A DNA stretch of 64,000 nt. It comes from DASXHZ01 sp036488085. GTDB taxonomy: Bacteria > Acidobacteriota > Thermoanaerobaculia > Gp7-AA8. The stretch's first letter is position 1; every line of letters starts with the position of its first letter. Under the pieces are notes generated by a model, which worked only from the letters and a program-made list of their open reading frames with translations, made no database searches and had not been told where the DNA came from. Shown one piece after another: positions 10,201 to 17,339 of this stretch. Both the position numbers and the translations under genes were made by a program. The stretch spans positions 1 to 64,000 of the forward strand of contig DASXHZ010000008.1 of assembly GCA_036488085.1 (NCBI GenBank). The letters run 5' to 3'.

Positions 10201-13200
10201 GCGCCGCGCTCTGCGTGAACGTCTGGCTGAATGGCGTGTCGACGACTCCGGTGGTGGTGGCCGGATTCGTGACGGTGATCGTCTGACAATTGATCGTCAG
10301 CGTGTACGACGACGTGCCGAAGCAGCCGTTCGTGTCCGTCGCCTTCACCGTGATCGGGAAGGAGCCGCTGACGGTCGGCGTGCCGGAGAGGACGCCGGTC
10401 GCAGAATTGAGCGTAACGCCGGCCGGAAGCGAGCCGGTCTCGCTCCAAGTGACGGTGTCGAGGATGCCGCTGACCGTGAAGGTCGCGGTGAAGGCCGCGT
10501 CGACCGTGCCGGTGTTGGTCGCCGGATTCGTGACGGTGACCGTCTGGCAGCCGATCGTGAGCGTGTAGGTGGAACCGCTGCCCTGGCAGCCGTTCTGATC
10601 GGTCGCGGTGACGGTGATCGGGAATGAGCCAACCTGGTGCGTCGTACCGGAAAGCACGCCGGTCGAGCTGTTGAGCGTGATGCCGCTCGGGAGCGGGCCG
10701 CTCTCGCTCCACGTGATCGTGCCGATTCCGCCCGATTGCGTGAAGGTCTGGCCGAACGCCACTCCTGCGGTACCGCTGTTCACGCCTGGATTGGTCACCG
10801 TGATGACCGGGCAGGTAATGGTCAGCGTGTAGCTGGGGTTCGTGCCGGTGCAGCCGTTGCCGTCCGTGACGGTCACGACGATCGGGAACGAACCGCCCTG
10901 AGACGGCGTACCGGTGAGAACGCCGGCCGTCGTCAGCGTGACGCCGGTCGGGAGTGTCGAGGCGGTGGTGAACGTCGCGCCGCCGACCGCGCCGCTCTGC
11001 GTGAACGTGAAGTTCGCCGCGACCAGCGCCGTGCCGGCCGCGTCGCTGTTCGACGACGGATTGTTGACCGTGATGATCTGGCAGTTGATGGTGAGCGTGT
11101 ACGTCGCGCTGGTGCCGGTGCAGCCGTTGCCGTCGGTGACCGTGACGACGATCGGGAACGAGCCGCTCTGCGTCGGCGTGCCGCTGAGGAGGCCGGCGCT
11201 CGAGAGCGTCAGACCGGTCGGGAGCGACGACGCGGTCGAGAAGGTCGCCGTGCCGATCGCGCCGCTCTGCGTGAACTGCTCACTGAACAGCGAGCTCACC
11301 GTACCGACGTTGTTCGCCGGGTTCGTGACGGTGATGGTCTGGCAGCCGATGACGAGCGTGTAGGTCGCGCCGCTGCCGGAGCAGCCGTTCGCGTCCGTCG
11401 CCGTGACGACGATCGGGAACGAGCCGGTCTGCGTCGGGGTGCCCGAGAGCACGCCGCCGGTGGAGAGCGTCAGGCCGGTCGGCAACGCCGACGCGGTCGT
11501 GAACGTCACCGAGCCGATGGTGTTGCCAGCCGTGAACGTCTGGCTGAAGACCGCGCTCGCGGTGCCGGTGGTCGTGGCCGGATTGGTGACGCCGATGACC
11601 TGGCAGCCGATGGTGAGCGTGTACGTGGCCGAGTTGCCGGAGCAGCCGTTCGCATCGGTCGCCGTGACGACGATCGGGAACGAGCCGGTCTGGATCGGGG
11701 TGCCCGAGATCGTTCCGTCGGAGGCCAGAGTGATGCCGCCCGGAAGCGGCGACGAGGTCGTGAAGGTCACGGTTCCGATGGTGTTGGAGGCCGTGAACTG
11801 CTGGCTGAAAGCCGCGTTCACCGTGCCGGTGTTCGTCGCCGGTGCGTTGACCGTGATCACCTGACAACCGATGACGAGGGTGTAGGTCGAGCCCGTGCCG
11901 GTGCAGCCGTTGCCGTCCGTGACGGTGACGACGATCGGGAACGAGCCGCTCTGCGTGGGCGTGCCGGAGAGGACACCGCCGGTCGAAAGGCTGAGGCCCG
12001 CCGGGAGCGCCGATGCGGTCGTGAAGGTCGCGCCGCCGATGGCGCCGGCCTGTGTGAACGTCTGGCTGAACGCCACGTTCACCGTTCCGGTGCTGGTCGC
12101 CGGATTGGTGACCGTGATGACGGGGCACGTGATCGTCAGCGTGTAGCTGGAGTTAGTCCCGGTGCAGCCGTTGCCGTCCGTGACGGTGACGACGATCGGG
12201 AACGAACCGCCCTGTGACGGTGTGCCGGTGAGAACGCCGGCGGTCGTCAGCGTGACGCCGGTCGGGAGTGTGGAGGCGGTGGTGAACGTCGCGCCGCCGA
12301 CCGCGCCGCTCTGCGTGAACGTGAAGTTCGCCGCGACCAGCGCCGTGCCGGCCGGGTCGCTGTTGCTGGATGGATTGTTGACCGTGATGATCTGGCAGTT
12401 GATCACCAGCGTGTACGTCGCGCTGGTGCCGGTGCAGCCGTTCGAATCGGTGACCGTGACGACGATCGGGAACGACCCGCTCTGCAGCGGCGTCCCGGAG
12501 AGAAGGCCCGAAGTCGAAAGCGACAGGCCGTTCGGCAGCGAGCTCGCCGTCGTGAAGGTGGCCGTGCCGATCGCGCTGCCTTGCGTGAACTGCTCGCTGA
12601 ACGGCGCGCTCACGACGCCGGTCGAATTCGCCGGGTTCGTGACCGTGATGGTCTGGCAGCCGATGACGAGCGTGTAGGTCGCGCCGCTGCCGGAGCAGCC
12701 GTTCGCGTCCGTCGCGGTGACCACGATCGGGAACGAGCCGGTCTGCGTCGGGGTGCCCGAGAGCACGCCGCCGGTGGAGAGCGTCAGGCCGGCCGGCAAC
12801 GCCGACGCGGTCGTGAACGTCACCGAGCCGATGGTGTTGCCAGCCGTGAACGTCTGGCTGAACGCCGCGCTCGCGGTGCCGGTGGTCGTGGCCGGATTGG
12901 TCACGCCGATGGTCTGGCAGCCGATGGTCAGCGTGTACGTCGCGCCGGTGCCGGTGCAGCCGTTGGAGTCGGTCACCGTCACCACGATTGGGAAGGAGCC
13001 GGTCTGCAGCGGCGTGCCGGAGAGAACGCCGCCGCTCGAAAGCGTCAGGCCCGCCGGCAGCGTGCTCGATGTCGTGAACGTCGCCGTTCCGATCGAGCCG
13101 CTCTGCGTGAACGTCTGGCTGAACGCCGCGTTCGCGGTGCCCGAGTTGGTGGCCGGATCGGTCACGTTGATGGTCTGGCAGGTGATGGTCAGCGTGTAGG

Positions 13201-15892
13201 TCGCGCCGGTGCCGATGCAACCGTTCGAGTCGGTCACCTTCACCACGATTGGGAAGGTGCCGGTCTGCGTCGGGGTGCCGGAGAGCACGCCGGCCGTCGA
13301 GAGCGAAAGGCCGGTTGGCAACGCGCTCGCGGTCGAGAAGGTGACCGAACCGATGGCGCCGCTCTGCGTGAACGTCTGGCTGAACGCCGCCGCGGCGACT
13401 CCCGTGGTGGTCGCCGGATCGTTGACCGTGATGGTTTGACACGTGATGGTCAGCGTGTAGGTCGCCGAGGTTCCGGTGCAGCCCTTCGAGTCGGTGACCA
13501 GGACGACGATCGGGAACGAACCGGTCTGCGTCGGCGTGCCGGAGAGAACGCCGGCCGTCGAAAGCGAGAGGCCCGCCGGTAACGTGCTCGACGTCGTGAA
13601 CGTCGCCGCGCCGATCGCGCCGCTCTCCGTGAACGTCTGACTGAACGCCGCGGCAGCGACGCCGGTGTTGGTCGCCGGAATGCCGACCGAGATCGTCGGA
13701 CAGGTAATGGTGATGGAGAAGGTGACGACCGGCGACGTGTCGACGCCGCCATTCAACGTGCCGCCATCGTCATGCAGTTGCACGCTGACGTTCGCCGAGC
13801 CGACGGCATTGCCGGCAGGAGTGAAGGTCAGCACGCCGGCCGGACTGATCGCCGGCTGCACGCTGAAGAGACCGTTGTTGTCGTTCGAGACGATGAAGTT
13901 GACCGCCTGCCCCGCTTCATCCGCCGGACCCGGGCTGATGCTCGTGGCCCACGGCTGCGAGTACGGGCCATGATCGGCCGGCACGGACACGCCGCTGCCC
14001 GCGGTGTACGTCGGAACGTCGTTGACCGGCGTGATCGTGATCGTCGCCGTTCCGGTCGCGGACTTGTGATCGGGGTTCCCGTTCGTCGTGCCGTTGTCGG
14101 TCACGGTGTACTGGAAGCTGTCCGAGCCGTTCGCGTTCGGGTTCGGGATGTAGGTGAACGACCCATCCGCGTTGAGAGTGAGGGTCCCCTTGGTCGGCTG
14201 GACGAGCACCGTCGCCGTCAGGGCATTACCCTCGGCGTCAGTGTCGTTCGCGAGCACGCCCGAGCCAACCGGCACGGTCAGCGTCTGATCTTCGAGCGTC
14301 GAGTACGCATCGGCCACGGCGACCGGCGCATCGTTGACGGTCGTGACGGTGATCGAAACGGTCACCGTGTTGCTCGTGAGGATTCCGTCGCTGACGTTGT
14401 AGGTGAAGCTGTCGGCCGTGGTCTCCGAACCGTCGTGGACGTAGTTGAACGAGCCGTCCGCGTTCAGCGTGAACGACTGCGCGTGCGTCGGCGCCGCGAC
14501 GACGTGCGTCGTCCAGGCCGCCATCGGCGTGTCGGCGTCGGTGTCGTTCGCGTACACACCTGGGGCCGGGACCGCGAGCGTGCCCCCCTCGGCGACCGTA
14601 TAGCTGTCCGCCACCGCAACCGGCGCCGCGTCGGGGCCGATGGTGATGGTGACCGTCACCGCGAACGACGGGACGATGCCGTCGGTCGCCTTGTACGTGA
14701 AGGTGTCGGTGAGGGTGTTCGAGCCGTCGTGCGTGTAGGTGAACGACCCGTTGCTGTTCAGGTGGAAGTTCGAAGCGTGCGAGGGCGGCGTGTTGATGAC
14801 CGCCGTGATCGCATCGCCGTCGGCATCGTGGTCGTTGGTCAGAACGCCCGGAGGAGGAACGTTCAGCGTTCCGCCGTGCGCAACCGAGTACGCGTCGGCC
14901 ACGCCGGACGGCGGGTTATCCGGGAGGATGTGGAACGTGACGGTCGCCGGGTCGGAGCTCTGCCCGCCCGCCGTCGCCTTGTAGGTGAAGGAGTCGGTCG
15001 TCTGCGGAGCGCCGTTGTTGGCGTAGTGGAAACTGCCGTCGGCGTTCAGCGTGATCGTGCCGAGGTGCGTCGCCGTCAGGAGTTGCGCCAGGAGCGGCAA
15101 GCCGGTCGTGTTGACGTCGTTCGTCAGCACGCCGGGCGCGCCGGCACCCATGGCGTGGCCCTGCTGCAGCGTGTAACTGTCAGGATTCGCGACGATGGAG
15201 CCGGTCGCGTTTCCACCGATGTTGAGCAGGAAGTAGATATCGTGGGGGCCGGAGACGCCGAAGACGCTGCCGATCGACTGCGTCGGCGTCCCGCTGAGCA
15301 CCGGCGTGCCGAGGTACATCGGCGGCAGGCCATTGAAGAACGCGTAGGTACCGTCGAGGAGCTCTGGGAGCGCATCGGCGGGAGTGCCGGTTGGAGAGAC
15401 CGCGCGATGGCGCGGTCCCATCGTCGGATAGAGGATGGGGCTGCCGTTCGGTGTCGTCTCGATGAAGCTCGAGCCGGCCCCTTCGATCACGCCGATGTAG
15501 AGCCGCATGTTGGCCGGGACCGGGCTGCCGAGCGGAGCGTTCGGCATGTGCGTGACGACATGGACCGTGCCGTCAGCGGTCGTCACCGCAGGCCAGCCGG
15601 TGGAGTCGACGGTGATCGCAGGGATCGTCAGCGTCGCACCGGAGCACTGCTGCCGCTCGACTTTCGTCACCGTCGAGGAGGAACCATTCCGGTCGACGGT
15701 CGTCGTAAGGACGTGCTCGATTCCCGGGATGGAGGTCGTTCCGACCGTGTAGGTGCACCCGGTGGACGTCGAGTTGTCGACGTCGAACAAGATGACGTAT
15801 TTGGTGGTGACCGTTGCGGCCTGAAGTGAAGCGGCAACTAGAAGCAACGACAACAAGTGCGCGGGCAAGCGCAGCGATTTCAAATGCTTCAT
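4265..15892 (-). CDS. Giant secreted protein: cadherin-like domains, 19 He_PIG Ig repeats, beta-helix
   Basis: A protein of 3,875 residues. The start at 15890-15892 is preferred over one 93 bases upstream because it opens a signal peptide (MKHLKSLRLP, hydrophobic LLSLLLVAA, SLQA cleavage) behind a GGAGAG ribosome site. Residues about 250-625 hold four cadherin/VCBS-like domains (GVLTND, NADGSF, DSFTY). Residues about 625-730 are one copy of the 110-residue module found in the gene at 1-4010. Residues 731-2398 are 19 putative Ig (He_PIG-type) units of about 87 residues, most with one Cys at the start and one in an NGC motif, suggesting one disulfide per unit. Residues about 2400-3875 are Gly/Thr/Asn-rich beta-helix repeats. 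There is no LPXTG, autotransporter barrel or Por-type tail, and the protein ends in GGAPCP. Likely surface or extracellular; ligand unknown. Confidence 0.9.
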   Translation of the reverse strand: MKHLKSLRLPAHLLSLLLVAASLQAATVTTKYVILFDVDNSTSTGCTYTVGTTSIPGIEHVLTTTVDRNGSSSTVTKVERQQCSGATLTIPAITVDSTGWPAVTTADGTVHVVTHMPNAPLGSPVPANMRLYIGVIEGAGSSFIETTPNGSPILYPTMGPRHRAVSPTGTPADALPELLDGTYAFFNGLPPMYLGTPVLSGTPTQSIGSVFGVSGPHDIYFLLNIGGNATGSIVANPDSYTLQQGHAMGAGAPGVLTNDVNTTGLPLLAQLLTATHLGTITLNADGSFHYANNGAPQTTDSFTYKATAGGQSSDPATVTFHILPDNPPSGVADAYSVAHGGTLNVPPPGVLTNDHDADGDAITAVINTPPSHASNFHLNSNGSFTYTHDGSNTLTDTFTYKATDGIVPSFAVTVTITIGPDAAPVAVADSYTVAEGGTLAVPAPGVYANDTDADTPMAAWTTHVVAAPTHAQSFTLNADGSFNYVHDGSETTADSFTYNVSDGILTSNTVTVSITVTTVNDAPVAVADAYSTLEDQTLTVPVGSGVLANDTDAEGNALTATVLVQPTKGTLTLNADGSFTYIPNPNANGSDSFQYTVTDNGTTNGNPDHKSATGTATITITPVNDVPTYTAGSGVSVPADHGPYSQPWATSISPGPADEAGQAVNFIVSNDNNGLFSVQPAISPAGVLTFTPAGNAVGSANVSVQLHDDGGTLNGGVDTSPVVTFSITITCPTISVGIPATNTGVAAAAFSQTFTESGAIGAATFTTSSTLPAGLSLSTAGVLSGTPTQTGSFPIVVLVTDSKGCTGTSATYTLTITCQTITVNDPATTTGVAAAAFSQTFTQSGAIGSVTFSTASALPTGLSLSTAGVLSGTPTQTGTFPIVVKVTDSNGCIGTGATYTLTITCQTINVTDPATNSGTANAAFSQTFTQSGSIGTATFTTSSTLPAGLTLSSGGVLSGTPLQTGSFPIVVTVTDSNGCTGTGATYTLTIGCQTIGVTNPATTTGTASAAFSQTFTAGNTIGSVTFTTASALPAGLTLSTGGVLSGTPTQTGSFPIVVTATDANGCSGSGATYTLVIGCQTITVTNPANSTGVVSAPFSEQFTQGSAIGTATFTTASSLPNGLSLSTSGLLSGTPLQSGSFPIVVTVTDSNGCTGTSATYTLVINCQIITVNNPSSNSDPAGTALVAANFTFTQSGAVGGATFTTASTLPTGVTLTTAGVLTGTPSQGGSFPIVVTVTDGNGCTGTNSSYTLTITCPVITVTNPATSTGTVNVAFSQTFTQAGAIGGATFTTASALPAGLSLSTGGVLSGTPTQSGSFPIVVTVTDGNGCTGTGSTYTLVIGCQVITVNAPATNTGTVNAAFSQQFTASNTIGTVTFTTSSPLPGGITLASDGTISGTPIQTGSFPIVVTATDANGCSGNSATYTLTIGCQVIGVTNPATTTGTASAVFSQTFTAGNTIGSVTFTTASALPTGLTLSTGGVLSGTPTQTGSFPIVVTATDANGCSGSGATYTLVIGCQTITVTNPANNVGTVSSLFSEQFTQSGAIGTATFSTASSLPTGLTLSSAGLLSGTPTQSGSFPIVVTVTDGNGCTGTSATYTLTINCQIITVNNPSSNSDAAGTALVAANFTFTQSGAVGGATFTTASTLPTGVTLTTAGVLTGTPSQGGSFPIVVTVTDGNGCTGTNPSYTLTITCPVITVTNPGVNSGTAGVAFGQTFTQSGGIGTITWSESGPLPSGITLNSSTGVLSGTTHQVGSFPITVTATDQNGCQGSGSTYTLTIGCQTVTVTNPATNTGTVDAAFTATFTVSGILDTVTWSETGSLPAGVTLNSATGVLSGTPTVSGSFPITVKATDTNGCFGTSSYTLTINCQTITVTNPATTTGVVDTPFSQTFTQSAAHGTATFTTASPLPAGLTLSTAGVLSGTPTVKGSFSIVVTVTDSNGCQGTSAPYPLVINCQTITVNNPATNTGTAGTPFSQTFTQSGAHATATFTTASTLPSGFSLSTAGVLSGTTTQHGSFPIVVTVTDANGCTGTGSTYTLNIGCNAILVTNPANTSGTVASAFSEQFTSSGTLISATYTTASTLPTGITLSSSGLLSGTPTQSGSFPIVVTVTDGNGCAGSGSTYTLTIACNVIGVTNAVNNSGTAGTLFSATFTQSGGNGTITWSETGALPAGITLGTSTGVLSGTTSVTGSFPITVTATDGNGCTGTGATYTLIINCQTVTVTNPGVTSVQAGTAFDQAFTATGILGTATWSETGALPSGITLNTSTGHLAGTSNAIGSYPITVKATDTNGCFGTSSYTLTVTCPTITVSRTGGGTTMSQGVYTTAGYSDSVTATGGSGTYTYAIHSGSLPTGLSLSSAGAISGTPTQTGTFTFTVRATDGSSSCTGDSATFTLKIGPKVTTETYAASGGTAGNTDSVGNTQAVAAGFSTPTTPYVSYTNGALLNDTSDAAMTVTTASVTNAAGTITFNTSGGWSYVPAAGFTGTASFNYNVTSNGVSTTSTINIVVSSKVWYVQNNAAGGGNGVSSTPFNTLAAASTASAAGDIIYVATGDGTTTGQTAGITLKANQQLIGNGVALVVNGNTLASAGTKPLITNTAATSDVVTLNDGNVVKGLTITGTAGARDGIAGSAHAGFTGDTLTIQNNVSAGLHLTSMTGTVTVTNSTITGNGTGVAVGSLAGSTVANDGGTAAITIDATNTIAANAGQHSITIQDRAAAAGAIAIGATITDNGTGIVVNNNGAGTINLTGTQTLGTTTNPAVSLTTNTGATINFSGTLGITTSTGIGFTASGGGTLNVTGTANITTGAAANGLSINAMTIGGSGVTFSNVTTTGATTAINLVSFVNAGAVTVNGGTITNGTTGVSLQGTNTSLTLAGVTITGPTTGITNTTNFGTLTIGSSVSLSAVTAINMTGGTISGTFSSVTSTGGTNGVSLTNIAGSWGTSAGALSGATGATFNVSGGSGTISWPATITQAGGANAVTIAASNSASITFSGNVNCNTSCTGVSIGGSSGSYTFSGGTNTFSGAGGIAIGAGGESGSVSFSAGTTITTAGTAFLVDGTTGNVTASITYSGTITKASTGVLISVNKLINPGTLTMTHAPAATGNLTQSGAGANAGISITNSTSTNITIANASVTVNNGAPAFTGSGNTGATINLQGIALTANGNKQGMLISGGGTINISDGAASSTINASGGSAKAIDGTTTSYTGTLNLNNATITDNSAGGVFLTSSTLGGNGSTITGSGPGLTLNTVALTNGAGMTSVTSTGGANGISLTSCTGGTYTVSGGALSGNSGATFLMSGGSASVTDNGTISQANGAAAVSVSGITGGTISLGGAITGSSNSTGVSVAGTGGTVSLTGGITLNGTADVFSASGVGLTINVTGTNTVGGTTAVTSGVAVTINNATIGASNVTFQKVSQNGGSTGIYLNNTGSTGTFTVTGTGSAGTGGTIQNTTGADAATNIPLASGNAGSGIFLYNVKTVSFSWMQLNGHANYAIYGNNISTSFTLDHSVISGSNGTNDSVDEGSIAFDDLHGSATISNSNISGGWEDNLRLRNTTGTLNRLTVSNTTFGNNSATFGNTAMNMAVTSGTPTMNVTVTGCTFTGSRSHFVQFLLNGTSASNSDFQFTGNTLTQAMTSISGAGGVFVSTATNATGNLTYNIQNNTIHSGAQTITGGDITVAHFGTGTFSGTIDSNIIGSSGVSNSGSAQGNGITVDHYGGGTDTVHVTSNTVRRYNGSGINIDVGDAEYGGQGTVNLTVTGNTVAEPEAANALHGMYLNWGLESTPVNDAMSICATIGGAGALKNTLTGSGVAANGGLDLYSHQRFHVTTRYPGYAGANNDNTAVGTFLSGQNTMSANFAVSNNVSAGGGGYVGGAPCP
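8698..13702 (-). repeat. Array of 19 coding repeats (~263 bp each) with an internal 792-bp duplication
   Basis: Nineteen tandem Ig-like units occupy 5,005 bases, about 263 bases each. Units 4-6 (12128-12919) and units 9-11 (10814-11605) are a near-identical three-unit block repeated at an exact offset of 1,314 bases, or five units. They share distinctive segments such as TASAxFSQTFTAGNTIG and SSNSDxAGTALVAANF. This indicates a segmental duplication or gene conversion within the array, on top of single-unit duplications. Confidence 0.85.
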
Positions 15893-16047
15893 TGACTCTC
15901 CGGGTTGATCTCGGACGTTGGGGTACTGGGACCGGACGCTCATAATAACAGCCCCTGAGCGTAACGATAGAAAAAATCCTATCACCGGCTCAGAACCGCC
16001 GTGCCGCAGGTCATATTCTGGCGAACAACGGCAGAAGAATCTGAAGG

Positions 16048-16449
16048 CTATGGGGCTATCAGCGGAACCGATGGGAAGTACGAGCGATACCGCCGAGCAT
16101 CACGGGTGAGGAGCCGCAAGCCCGCGACAGCCGCATGCGCGCCGATGTAGAAGTCCGGGAGCGGTGCCGTGCGGGTTCCTCCTCGCCTGCGATAGGCAAG
16201 AAAGGCCTTCCCGGCGAGAAACGCGGCCTCGTAGGGTAGGTCGAGACGACGGAATTCGGACGTCGGAAGAAGCGACTCGATTTCTTCGATGGTCTCAAAT
16301 CCGATCGAAACCTCGGCATAGATGACCGGGTTGATCGCCAGCGTCGACTCGTCAGCGGCTCGCGTCAACGAGTCAACAGACCAGTCCGCCCACCTCGGGT
16401 CATCGGTGGCAAGGTCAAGTAAGACATTGCTGCCGACGAGAGTGATCAC
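16048..16449 (-). CDS. vapC: VapC-like PIN-domain toxin with first catalytic Asp replaced by Gly
   Basis: A PIN-fold protein of 133 residues, the length of VapC ribonucleases, starting at a GTG 3 bases after the antitoxin stop. In the family four acidic residues bind magnesium for RNA cleavage. Three are visible: Glu46 (YAEVS), Asp99 (PDFYIGAHA) and Asp117 (TRDARRY). The first, normally the Asp of an L-V-D-S-N-V-L start, is Gly6 here (codon GGC, one base from GAC). The rest of the fold is intact with no frameshift. By established VapC biochemistry this substitution should abolish or strongly reduce cleavage; loss of activity here is inference. It could be a decaying toxin, a detoxified binder or a sequencing error. 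Confidence 0.85.
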   Translation of the reverse strand: MITLVGSNVLLDLATDDPRWADWSVDSLTRAADESTLAINPVIYAEVSIGFETIEEIESLLPTSEFRRLDLPYEAAFLAGKAFLAYRRRGGTRTAPLPDFYIGAHAAVAGLRLLTRDARRYRSYFPSVPLIAP

Positions 16450-16452
16450 GTC

Positions 16453-16683
16453 TCACTTGCGCGTGAGCGACAAAATCTGGTCAGTCGTCATGCGGACCGT
16501 CGCAGCTCCTCGAAGACGCCGGACAATTCGCGTTCCACGGCTGACACGCTTCAGCTCCGTCGTCTTGACCAGTTGCACCGAATTGTGCCTGACCACGAAG
16601 TCAACCTCGGTGTCCGGAAGAAGCCCGAACTGCTCCCGGATCTCCTGCGGGATCGTCACTTGCCCCTTCGAAGTAATGCGCAT
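16453..16683 (-). CDS. vapB: VapB/AbrB-type antitoxin (SpoVT-AbrB swapped-hairpin domain)
   Basis: A protein of 76 residues beginning MRITSKGQVTIPQEIRE, the hallmark of the SpoVT-AbrB DNA-binding domain. The C-terminal half (about residues 45-76) is basic and would be the toxin-binding tail. It lies directly upstream of the VapC-like gene with 3 bases between them, the usual antitoxin-first order. In this family the antitoxin neutralises the PIN toxin and represses its own promoter, so the operator is probably just upstream of 16683. The ribosome site is weak (AGAGAC). Confidence 0.85.
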   Translation of the reverse strand: MRITSKGQVTIPQEIREQFGLLPDTEVDFVVRHNSVQLVKTTELKRVSRGTRIVRRLRGAATVRMTTDQILSLTRK

Positions 16684-16756
16684 CGGTGTCTCTTTGAGTC
16701 AGCTCCGATCGATCTTCCTGTCTTGCGGTTCCGACCCGTGAGAATACCGCACGCGC

Positions 16757-16785
16757 AAAAAAAACCGGCGGCTCGCGCCGCCGGT
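16757..16785 (-). terminator. Intrinsic terminator for a leftward transcript
   Basis: On the minus strand a perfect 9-bp stem (ACCGGCGGC, 16764-16772 with 16777-16785, four-base loop) is followed by eight U. It lies about 30 bases beyond the stop of the small gene at 16815-16979 and upstream of vapB, so it separates the two. Confidence 0.8.
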
Positions 16786-16814
16786 CCACACATCCAGGAA
16801 GGCCGTAGCGGTTC

Positions 16815-16979
16815 CTAGTGCTGCCCGCTATCTGCCGCCGCCCGAATCTCGCTCACCAAGGTCAGCGAGATATCCATCCCCCACTTCCGGATGCGCCTAT
16901 TCGAATTCACAGTCGCGGCCTCAGCCACGATCCCGGAGAGAAGTATCCCCACCATCCACAGCGTCACCCGCACCCGCAT
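16815..16979 (-). CDS. Possible small exported peptide, 54 residues
   Basis: The ATG at 16977-16979 has GGGGGAAG 2-3 bases before it. The peptide starts MRVRVTLWMVGILLSGIV followed by AEAA, which resembles a signal peptide with an Ala-x-Ala cut, leaving about 32 mature residues with a basic RRIRKW stretch. No family is recognised. It is followed by a good intrinsic terminator at 16757-16785 and preceded by another hairpin at 16996-17023, so it looks like an isolated transcript. A chance reading frame or a small RNA remains possible. Confidence 0.4.
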   Translation of the reverse strand: MRVRVTLWMVGILLSGIVAEAATVNSNRRIRKWGMDISLTLVSEIRAAADSGQH

Positions 16980-16995
16980 CACTTCCCCCGAAACG

Positions 16996-17023
16996 AAAAA
17001 AGGGGCGTTACGCCCCCGTTTTT
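16996..17023. terminator. Bidirectional terminator-like hairpin
   Basis: The sequence GGGGCG-TTA-CGCCCC (17002-17016) is flanked by an A-run on the left and a T-run at 17019-17023, so it has terminator form on both strands. On the minus strand it ends only about 17 bases before the start of the 54-residue peptide, inside its probable leader, where it could act as an attenuator. That role is inference. Confidence 0.6.
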
Positions 17024-17092
17024 CGCGCTGCTGTTCGTTGCCGCGGAGTGTCGCATGCCGCAAGCCGCACGGATGTGAGCGGGATCACGGTG

Positions 17093-17277
17093 GTGACTCG
17101 TTACTCGTTATTCGTTACTCGGGGAACGGGATGGGGGGTCGTCATGCGTCATCCGGCGGCGAGCAATCGCACACCTCCCGGATCACGGATCACGGATCAC
17201 GGATCACGGATCACGGATCACGGATCACGGATGACGTATCCCGTTCCCCGAGTCACGAGTAACGAGTAACGAGTCAC
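17093..17277. repeat. Heptamer repeat island: 40-bp inverted arms around (GATCACG)8
   Basis: Arms at 17093-17132 and 17238-17277 are reverse complements at about 38 of 40 positions, and each contains 7-bp steps of the type CGAGTAA. Between them are seven perfect GATCACG copies (17181-17229) and one GATGACG. The 360-base gap 16980-17339 contains this island, the hairpin at 16996-17023 and the leader of the GGDEF gene; nothing else was seen. Confidence 0.85.
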
Positions 17278-17339
17278 GACTCTGCTATCCTCACCCCGCC
17301 CCTCAGAGGTCGACCGGTCGGCGATCCCGACAAGCTAGG

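Noticed and set aside
5303..15829. Long + strand frames opposite the second giant gene
   Set aside because: Antisense shadows of the coding repeats with Arg/Asp-rich composition and no ribosome sites or motifs.
17181..17236. GATCACG repeats as a CRISPR array
   Set aside because: Units are 7 bases and directly adjacent, with no spacers and no cas genes.
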